A stretch of DNA of 7,197 nt from Actinomycetota bacterium (lineage in GTDB: Bacteria; Actinomycetota; Acidimicrobiia; Acidimicrobiales; JACDEA01): the NCBI GenBank assembly GCA_013816725.1, contig JACDEA010000111.1, positions 1 to 7,197 on the forward strand. The letters are read 5' to 3'. The notes below the pieces were generated by a model that had not been told where the DNA came from, did not search any database, and saw only the letters and a program-made list of their open reading frames with translations. Shown piece by piece: positions 1 through 5,196 of the stretch. Position 1 is the first letter of the stretch. The number at the start of each line of letters is the position of its first letter. A program made the translations under genes and the position numbers.

Positions 1-255
1 GTGCTGAACTGGCTCGCTCGTCGCCACCACCGCGCCGCCAGCCAACGCCGGCCGCGAATCGGGTCGCGGGTCCGGCGTGTCGGCCTTGGCCGCCCCGTTG
101 CTGGTCGCTACACCGGTCGCTTCGAGGATGCGATCGACGAGGTCGGCCTTCTTCGTACGGGTGGTGGCCTTGACGCCCATCGCAGTGGCGATGGCGTGAA
201 GCTCGTCGCGCTCCTTGTGCTCCAAGACGGAGCGCTCGAGTTGCGGCTCGCTCAT
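1..255 (-). CDS. rho: Transcription termination factor Rho, N-terminal fragment (85 codons; rest lies beyond the left edge)
   Basis: Rho is the hexameric RNA helicase that ends transcription of untranslated RNA. Only its first 85 residues are visible. Residues about 8-50 match the Rho N-terminal helical (SAP-like) domain: a charged first helix, the segment LHAIATAMGVK, then TKKADLVDRILEATG. From about residue 51 the sequence turns into an Ala/Pro/Asp-rich stretch, as expected for the variable linker seen in actinobacterial Rho before the RNA-binding and ATPase domains, neither of which is present here. The ATG at 253-255 is a firm start: a good ribosome binding site (AGAGAGG, 262-268) sits six bases upstream, and the ATG shares four bases with the stop of the upstream kinase gene. 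The call rests on the N-terminal domain and on the position near lysA-hom-thrC; the diagnostic ATPase motifs are outside the window. Confidence 0.82.
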   Translation of the reverse strand, partial: MSEPQLERSVLEHKERDELHAIATAMGVKATTRTKKADLVDRILEATGVATSNGAAKADTPDPRPDSRPALAGGAVVATSEPVQH

Positions 256-1211
256 TCGGTACCTCTCTTGCTTGGTCGGACGGAGTCCGGGACGGGGACG
301 GGGACGGCCTGGATGGCCTGGTTCACGACGAGGTCGATCACCTGGGAGAGCGTGGCATCGAGGTTGTACGACGGGACCACGTCCACGTCGTGCTCGTTGG
401 CCAGCGATTTTACGTAGTTCTGGATCTTGCGGATGTTCTCGAAGTGGTCGAGGTAGCGCTCCGACGGTCGATTCCTCGATTCGTGAGAACGCATCACGAA
501 ATGGCTGCGGTGCAACTCCTCGTCGTCGACAGTGACAACGACCGGCAACAGCACGGCCTTGCCGGCGTACTGGGCGTTGTCGACGAAGGCGGGCACGACG
601 TGGGCGCCCTCGACGATGAGGTCGGTGCCCTCGGCCACCGCCCGAGAGATGAGGGCCTGGATGCCGACGGCCACCGCCGATGCCTGCTCGCGGAAACCGA
701 GGATCACCGGGTCGGCGCCCTCGGGCATCGGTTTGCGGACGAGGCGAGCAGCGTCGAACGACGACGTGTGTAGCGCCGGCATGAGGTCCTCGGTGAACAT
801 CGAGCGCATCACCTCTCGGATTGCGTCGGTGGGAATGACCCGCGTGATGCCGAGGCGCGCCGCCAGCATCGTCGCGATCGTGGACTTGCCGACGCCGGTG
901 GCGCCGCCGAGCAGTACGACCAACGGGATGGGCAGTCGGGTGACCATCTGCCACTTGGCGTAGGACGTGGCGTAGCGCTCGCCGACTTCGTCGGCCAGTA
1001 CCTTCAACGTGACGTCGTCGAGTTCGGTCCGCGAGATCGACGAGCGGTCGAGGGCGTGGATGCGGTCTTCGACGACCTCGGCCACGTGGAACGCCCGCGC
1101 CGGCGCCAGTCCCGTCGCCATGATCCGCGACGCCATCAGGCCCTTTGAATAGGGCAGCTGATACTCGTCGCCGGTGACGAGTATGTGCCGTTGCGTTGTT
1201 TGCACTTTCAC
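252..1211 (-). CDS. 2-phosphoglycerate kinase with N-terminal ATP-cone domain
   Basis: Predicted to phosphorylate 2-phosphoglycerate with ATP to 2,3-diphosphoglycerate, the first step of cyclic 2,3-diphosphoglycerate (cDPG) synthesis, in the cytoplasm. The protein has 319 residues, close to the roughly 300 of methanogen enzymes. Residues about 9-55 look like an ATP-cone (ILVTG, LPYSKGLMASRI, then GLAPARAFHVAEVVE), the nucleotide-sensing fold that also precedes the kinase domain in archaeal relatives. The P-loop is GATGVGKS at 103-110. It is followed by TDAIREVMR at 128-136 and EGAHVVP at 201-207, both typical of this kinase family. The GTG start at 1209-1211 overlaps the stop of cpgS by four bases (GTGA) and keeps the whole ATP-cone; no strong ribosome binding site precedes it, so coupling to cpgS is likely. 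The C-terminus carries a short Val-Pro repeat. Substrate assignment comes from family resemblance plus the adjacent cpgS; the reaction is not proven for a bacterial member. Confidence 0.85.
   Translation of the reverse strand: MKVQTTQRHILVTGDEYQLPYSKGLMASRIMATGLAPARAFHVAEVVEDRIHALDRSSISRTELDDVTLKVLADEVGERYATSYAKWQMVTRLPIPLVVLLGGATGVGKSTIATMLAARLGITRVIPTDAIREVMRSMFTEDLMPALHTSSFDAARLVRKPMPEGADPVILGFREQASAVAVGIQALISRAVAEGTDLIVEGAHVVPAFVDNAQYAGKAVLLPVVVTVDDEELHRSHFVMRSHESRNRPSERYLDHFENIRKIQNYVKSLANEHDVDVVPSYNLDATLSQVIDLVVNQAIQAVPVPVPDSVRPSKRGTE
262..268 (-). promoter_or_regulatory. Ribosome binding site of rho
   Basis: On the minus strand AGAGAGG lies six bases before the rho ATG, inside the last codons of the 2-phosphoglycerate kinase gene. 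It is the clearest Shine-Dalgarno sequence in the left half of the window. It supports independent initiation or re-initiation on rho after the kinase is translated. Confidence 0.6.
289..307. repeat. Short hexanucleotide tandem repeat (unit GGGGAC, about three copies)
   Basis: On the plus strand the unit GGGGAC repeats about three times with one base missing in the first copy. On the coding (minus) strand it encodes the Val-Pro-Val-Pro-Val-Pro run near the C-terminus of the 2-phosphoglycerate kinase. The period of six keeps the frame if copies are gained or lost. Confidence 0.6.
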
Positions 1212-2536
1212 GATTCGTGACGGTCGCGAGCCACCTGGACCGTGGTCCGGGCCAACTCGTCGAAGTCTCCGTCGCCTCCTACTGTCACTACGTCGTTGCG
1301 GCAGAACACAACTTCCATCCCCCGGTCGAGAGCTGCTCTCGTCGCCAGGTCGATCGCCGCTGCCTTTAGCTCGACGACCAGGACCTCGGCCTCCCCCATC
1401 CGTTCGAGATCCGCCGTCAACGCCTGGCGATTTCCCAATTGGTGTGAGTAGCCGACGACCTCGGCGCCGTGCTCCTGCTCGAGGTAACCGGCCAGGTTGT
1501 CTACGGCCGGCTCCGACGCGGTAGTGGCGAAGAAGATGCGGCGTCCGGAAACGGGCTCTAGGGGGACCGGGCGGAACACCGTGTGCACGACAGGACGTCG
1601 GGCTTTGGCTTGTTCCCCTACCGCCAGCTCATGGACCAGAGCTTCAAGTGCGACTGCCGAATCGGCGAGCGGTTGTTCGACCATCGTAACCACGATCAGG
1701 TCACTCAGCAACACGCGGTACAGACCGAGGTAGCCGCCGACCAGCTCAGGATCGGACCCGGCGGCTACCACGCACACCGTCGCGTCGGCGTGGGCCGGCG
1801 GGATCGCCGTGCCGCTGCCCTCGAACAGCAACTCGTGATCGGCCATCGAATCGGCCAGCGCCACGCCGGCGGCGAACGTGTCGTCGGCCGGCGCCCCGGC
1901 CATGCCCCCGCCGCAGCGGCGGGTACCGATGGTCAAGACGCCCGCGGTGACCGCGTCCTCGAAGTGATCGCTGGCCGCGTGGCGGCCGCTTTCCGCCAGC
2001 TCGAGGAGGCGGCGCGGCGAGAGGTCCGCCGTCGCCGGGTCGATCACCTCGGGTTCGGGCGGACCGCCGCGTCCCATCGTCACGATGACCGGCGGTTCCC
2101 CTCCGGCGGCCAGGTTTCGAGCCAGCTGCGCGGTCACCGCCGTCTTGCCGGTGCGCTTGCCGGTACCGATGACCGCGACCGATGCTCGCCGAGCCAGGCG
2201 AGGCCGGGCCGGCGGGTCGAAGCGGAAATCGGGACCGATGTAGGGGACGCCGCGCGCCAGCACGTACGCGGCCACCCGCATTCGCTGGCGCGAGTCGAGC
2301 ACCGGTTCGTCGGCCAGATCGTGCACCTCGTCGGGTGCGAACCGATCGAGCGCGGCGCCGACGGCGGTGACCGCGTCGCTGCCCGTCACGTGCGGGACGC
2401 CGTAGTCGGGGCGCTCGCGCAGCTTCTCGGTGCCACCGAGGAGCGCTGCCCCGACAACACCGAACCGGCGGCTGATCGCAGCGCGGACGACGGGCGGATA
2501 GTGCTCGCCGTCAACCAGCACCAGGATCCGAGCCAC
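1208..2536 (-). CDS. cpgS: Cyclic 2,3-diphosphoglycerate synthetase
   Basis: Predicted to close 2,3-diphosphoglycerate into cyclic 2,3-diphosphoglycerate (cDPG) using ATP, the second and last step of cDPG synthesis. The protein has 442 residues; the archaeal enzyme is about 460. The N-terminal domain opens with ILVLVDGEHYPPVV (4-17), the family signature. A P-loop GTGKRTGKT follows at 124-132, then GRGGPPEPEV (155-164), a glycine-rich RRCGGGMAGAP (206-216) and FEGSGTAIPP (238-247). No signal peptide or membrane segment is seen, so it should be cytosolic. The GTG start at 2534-2536 places the conserved first strand at residue 4, as expected; no clear ribosome binding site precedes it. It is the first gene of a run with the kinase that makes its substrate and then rho, and is divergent from the ABC exporter. 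The family call is strong; activity in this host is inferred. I know this enzyme mainly from thermophilic methanogens. Confidence 0.9.
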   Translation of the reverse strand: MARILVLVDGEHYPPVVRAAISRRFGVVGAALLGGTEKLRERPDYGVPHVTGSDAVTAVGAALDRFAPDEVHDLADEPVLDSRQRMRVAAYVLARGVPYIGPDFRFDPPARPRLARRASVAVIGTGKRTGKTAVTAQLARNLAAGGEPPVIVTMGRGGPPEPEVIDPATADLSPRRLLELAESGRHAASDHFEDAVTAGVLTIGTRRCGGGMAGAPADDTFAAGVALADSMADHELLFEGSGTAIPPAHADATVCVVAAGSDPELVGGYLGLYRVLLSDLIVVTMVEQPLADSAVALEALVHELAVGEQAKARRPVVHTVFRPVPLEPVSGRRIFFATTASEPAVDNLAGYLEQEHGAEVVGYSHQLGNRQALTADLERMGEAEVLVVELKAAAIDLATRAALDRGMEVVFCRNDVVTVGGDGDFDELARTTVQVARDRHES

Positions 2537-2612
2537 AGGGGTATTCGACCACGCCGCCCGCGCCCCCCATAAATAGCGCGCGCCACGCGGCCACGTCTGC
2601 CACAGTCAGTCG
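2537..2612. promoter_or_regulatory. Divergent intergenic region, likely promoters for cpgS (minus) and the ABC exporter (plus)
   Basis: This 76-base gap is the only intergenic space of any size, and both flanking genes start from it, so promoters in both directions are expected here. It is GC-rich except for one AT pocket at 2569-2575 (ATAAATA). Read as TAAATA on the plus strand or TATTTA on the minus strand, this could serve as a -10 element for either direction. No convincing -35 box at standard spacing is visible on either strand, and neither GTG start has an obvious Shine-Dalgarno sequence. Just right of the pocket is the palindrome GCGCGCGC (2576-2583). The promoter role is inferred from gene arrangement. 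Confidence 0.4.
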
Positions 2613-3350
2613 GTGCAGCAAGAACCAGTGCTGGTCGCGCGCGGCCTGCGGAAGCGGTTCCGCAAGACGCAGGCGGTTGACGGCGTCGACATCACCGTCG
2701 AGGTCGGCGAGCGCGTCGCGCTCCTCGGCGCCAACGGCGCGGGCAAGACGACCACGCTGCTCATGCTCCTCGGCGCGATCACGCCGGACGAAGGCACCAT
2801 TGATCTCCTGGGCTATCGACTCCCCCACGGCCGCAGCAAGGCCATGCGATCGGTCGGGTTCTCGGCCGGCTATCTGCCCCTTCCCGACCGGTTGCGGGTG
2901 ATCGAGGTGCTGCGGGTCTTCGCCGACTTCTACGGCGTGGCCGACGCCGAGCGCACCGCCCGCGCCGGCCTCGAGCGCTTCGGGATCTCGCACCTGGCCA
3001 ACGACATGGCCAGCGAGCTGTCGTCGGGCCAACGGACCCTCGTCGCCCTCGTAAAGGGCACGATGCACTCGCCCCAATTCCTCGTGCTCGACGAGCCGAC
3101 CGCGTCGTTGGACCCCGACGTCGCCGCCCGCGCTCGCCGCGGCCTGGAGGACCTGATGTCGGCCGACAACACGTCACTGCTCGTCACCAGTCACAACATG
3201 ACCGAAGTCGAGCGCATCTGTGAGCGGGTCATCTTCATCTCGCGGGGGACCGTGGTGGCCGACGGCAGGCCGGCCGACGTGGCGACCCAGTTCGGTCGCG
3301 ACTCGCTCGAGGCCGTTTTCCTCCAACTCGCTTCGGAGGAGGACCGATGA
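2613..3350 (+). CDS. ABC transporter ATP-binding protein (ABC-2 exporter type)
   Basis: Cytoplasmic ATPase subunit that would power the permease encoded directly downstream. The protein has 245 residues, a single nucleotide-binding domain. The Walker A motif is GANGAGKT (39-46), the signature is LSSGQ (136-140), Walker B with the catalytic glutamate is FLVLDEPTASLD (156-167, E161), and the switch histidine is H194 in VTSHNMTEVE. The Q-loop position reads VGFSAGYLPLP (81-91), with no glutamine where ABC ATPases normally carry one; I recall related exporter ATPases with a similar 'AY-LP' sequence, so this is probably a subfamily trait. The GTG at 2613 is the only start that keeps the first beta strand; it lacks a clear ribosome binding site. 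The stop overlaps the permease start by four bases (ATGA), so the two form an operon. The substrate cannot be read from the sequence. Confidence 0.92.
   Translation: MQQEPVLVARGLRKRFRKTQAVDGVDITVEVGERVALLGANGAGKTTTLLMLLGAITPDEGTIDLLGYRLPHGRSKAMRSVGFSAGYLPLPDRLRVIEVLRVFADFYGVADAERTARAGLERFGISHLANDMASELSSGQRTLVALVKGTMHSPQFLVLDEPTASLDPDVAARARRGLEDLMSADNTSLLVTSHNMTEVERICERVIFISRGTVVADGRPADVATQFGRDSLEAVFLQLASEEDR
3335..3343 (+). promoter_or_regulatory. Ribosome binding site of the ABC permease
   Basis: The purine-rich GGAGGAGGA ends three bases before the permease ATG at 3347, with the GGAGG core seven bases away. It lies inside the last codons of the ATPase gene and supports the ATG at 3347 as the start. 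Confidence 0.6.
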
Positions 3351-4156
3351 GGCTGCTCGACGCCGGGATCAACAAGCAGCACATCCGTGCGGTCATCCGC
3401 CGCCACTACTACGTGCAGAAGCGGGGCTGGCACCGCTGGTTCGACGTCCTCGTGTGGCCAACCGTCGACACGGTCATCTGGGGCTCGATCGGCCAGTTCG
3501 TCACCCAACAGGGAGGCCCCGTGCGTTCCGGCCTTCCCTACATGCTCACCGGGATCTTGATGATGCACGTGCTCTACCAGGCCAACATCTCGGTCTCCAC
3601 TGGCTTCATGGAAGAGACGTGGTCGCGCAACCTGCTCAACGTGATGGTCTCGCCGGTTACCGAACTCGATTACATGATCGGCATCGTGATCTTCGGCCTG
3701 GGCAAGCTCGCGCTGGGCCTTTCCACCGTCGCCATCGCGGCCGCCGCGCTCTACTCGTTCAACATCTTGTCGGTGGGATGGGCGATCGTCCCGATCATCG
3801 GCATCCTCATGCTCGTCGGGTGGTGCATCGCGTTGTTCGTGATGGGGTTCGTGCTGCGGTTCGGCAACGGCGCCGAGATCCTGGCGTGGGGCGTGCTGTT
3901 TGTCGTCGTCGCGTTGTCCGGGGTCTTCTACCCGGTGACCGCCCTGCCCGCCGCCATGCAGCCCGTCAGCCAGTTGCTGCCGTCGACCCACGCGTTGATC
4001 GCGGCCCGCACCGTTCTCGACGGCGATCCGCTGCCGTGGAGCGAACTGGCCAAGGCCGGTGTGGCGCTGGCCGCGCTCATCCCGCTGTCACTGGCGTACC
4101 TCAACCGGACCCTGCGCACGTTCCGCCACCGCGGCTACGTGACCCGCTACTCCTAA
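3347..4156 (+). CDS. ABC-2 type transporter permease
   Basis: Integral membrane half of the exporter; two copies would pair with two copies of the upstream ATPase. The protein has 269 residues with about six hydrophobic segments near 33-53, 63-85, 109-135, 143-170, 178-200 and 234-253, the usual ABC-2 layout. A charged cytoplasmic N-terminus precedes the first helix, which contains WPTVDTVIWG (37-46), a pattern I associate with a group of uncharacterised ABC-2 permeases. EETWSRNLLNVMVSP (89-103) fits the conserved cytoplasmic loop that contacts the ATPase, and SGVFYPVTALP (191-201) matches the late re-entrant motif of ABC-2 exporters. The start overlaps the ATPase stop by four bases and has a strong ribosome binding site. 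The TAA stop overlaps the thrC stop on the other strand. Lipid, polysaccharide or drug export are possibilities for the family; none is indicated here. Confidence 0.88.
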   Translation: MRLLDAGINKQHIRAVIRRHYYVQKRGWHRWFDVLVWPTVDTVIWGSIGQFVTQQGGPVRSGLPYMLTGILMMHVLYQANISVSTGFMEETWSRNLLNVMVSPVTELDYMIGIVIFGLGKLALGLSTVAIAAAALYSFNILSVGWAIVPIIGILMLVGWCIALFVMGFVLRFGNGAEILAWGVLFVVVALSGVFYPVTALPAAMQPVSQLLPSTHALIAARTVLDGDPLPWSELAKAGVALAALIPLSLAYLNRTLRTFRHRGYVTRYS

Positions 4157-5190
4157 AGACCCAACTCGGCCCGCACGGCTCCGTACTCGGCGTCGACCAC
4201 CGACGGCACCGCGATCTGGCCGATGACGACGTCAGGGTCCTTGAGGCCGTGGCCGGTCAGCACGCACACGACCGTCGCCCCCTCGGGCACGCCGTGGTCG
4301 AGAAGGCCAGCGACCGACGCGGCCGACGCCGGCTCGCAGAACACCGACTCCTCGGTGGCCAGGTAGCGGTAGGCCTCGAGGATCTGGTCGTCGGTGACGG
4401 CGTGGATGCCGCCGCCGGACTCGGTCGCCGCCGCGGTGGCGCCGTACCACGACGCCGGGTTGCCGATGCGGATCGCGGTCGCGACCGTCTCGGGATGCTC
4501 GACCGGTTTGCCTTCGACGATGGGCGCCGCCCCCGCCGCTTGGAAACCGAGCATCCGGGGAAGCCGCGTCGTGTGGCCAGCGTCCTGGTACTCGCGGTAT
4601 CCCTTCCAGTAGGCGGTGATATTGCCGGCGTTACCGACGGGGATGCAGTGGTAGTCGGGCGCGTCGCCCAAGGTGTCGACCACTTCGAACGCGCCGGTCT
4701 TCTGGCCCTCGATGCGGTACGGGTTGATCGAGTTCACCACGGTGACCGGTGCGCGATTCCCTAGCTCGCGCACCACGTTGAGGCAGTCGTCGAAGTTGCC
4801 ACGGACCTGCAGGACGCGCGCGCCGTGGATGAGCGCCTGGGCCAGCTTGCCCAACGCGATGTGGCCCTGCGGGATCAGCACCGCGCAGGGCAGTCCGGCT
4901 CGAGCGGCGTAAGCCGCGGCCGACGCCGACGTGTTTCCCGTCGACCCGCACACGACGGCTTTGGCGCCCTCCTCGACGGCCTTGGAGATGGCCATCGTCA
5001 TACCCCGGTCCTTGAACGACGCCGTGGGGTTCATCCCCTCGAGCTTGAGGTAGACGGTGGCGCCGACCCGCTCGGAAAGGCGCGGCGCCGGCAGCAACGG
5101 GGTGCCACCCTCGAGCAGCGTGACCACGGGGCCGTCGGGTGCGACGGGCAGGTACTCGCGGTATTCCTCGATCACTCCCCGCCAGGTCAC
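4153..5190 (-). CDS. thrC: Threonine synthase
   Basis: Pyridoxal phosphate enzyme that converts O-phosphohomoserine to threonine and phosphate, the last step of threonine synthesis. The protein has 345 residues, typical of the shorter actinobacterial form (about 350-360). The cofactor lysine is K60 in NPTASFKDRG (54-63). STGNTSAS (83-90) is the substrate and cofactor binding loop of this fold, and GNAGN (186-190) is the phosphate-binding loop for the cofactor. The N-terminus WRGVIEEYREYLPV resembles other thrC starts, which supports the GTG at 5188-5190, six bases after the hom stop; the ribosome binding site is weak. An in-frame GTG at 5173-5175 is a less likely alternative. It is the last gene of the lysA-hom-thrC run. 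Its substrate is made by homoserine kinase, whose gene is absent from this window. Confidence 0.95.
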   Translation of the reverse strand: MTWRGVIEEYREYLPVAPDGPVVTLLEGGTPLLPAPRLSERVGATVYLKLEGMNPTASFKDRGMTMAISKAVEEGAKAVVCGSTGNTSASAAAYAARAGLPCAVLIPQGHIALGKLAQALIHGARVLQVRGNFDDCLNVVRELGNRAPVTVVNSINPYRIEGQKTGAFEVVDTLGDAPDYHCIPVGNAGNITAYWKGYREYQDAGHTTRLPRMLGFQAAGAAPIVEGKPVEHPETVATAIRIGNPASWYGATAAATESGGGIHAVTDDQILEAYRYLATEESVFCEPASAASVAGLLDHGVPEGATVVCVLTGHGLKDPDVVIGQIAVPSVVDAEYGAVRAELGL

Positions 5191-5196
5191 GCCGGC

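Noticed and set aside
1..417. A plus-strand open frame at the left edge
   Set aside because: It runs antisense to rho and the kinase; the minus-strand reading has a real domain, a start codon and a ribosome binding site.
252..1211. The kinase as a replacement homoserine kinase filling the missing thrB slot
   Set aside because: Its ATP-cone plus P-loop layout, the TDAIREVMR and EGAHVVP motifs and its pairing with cpgS all point to 2-phosphoglycerate kinase; nothing resembles known homoserine kinase families.
1583..2572. A 329-codon open frame antisense to cpgS
   Set aside because: Low-complexity Arg/Gly/Asp/His composition and no recognisable domain, opposite a well-supported gene.
2571..2583. 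The palindrome GCGCGCGC as an operator or terminator
   Set aside because: Short alternating GC palindromes arise easily in DNA of this composition, and there is no loop or T-run.
3220..4764. A 514-codon open frame on the plus strand spanning the exporter and thrC
   Set aside because: Arg- and His-rich sequence without motifs; it overlaps the ATPase and permease in another frame and runs antisense into thrC. This is typical of GC-rich DNA with few stop codons.
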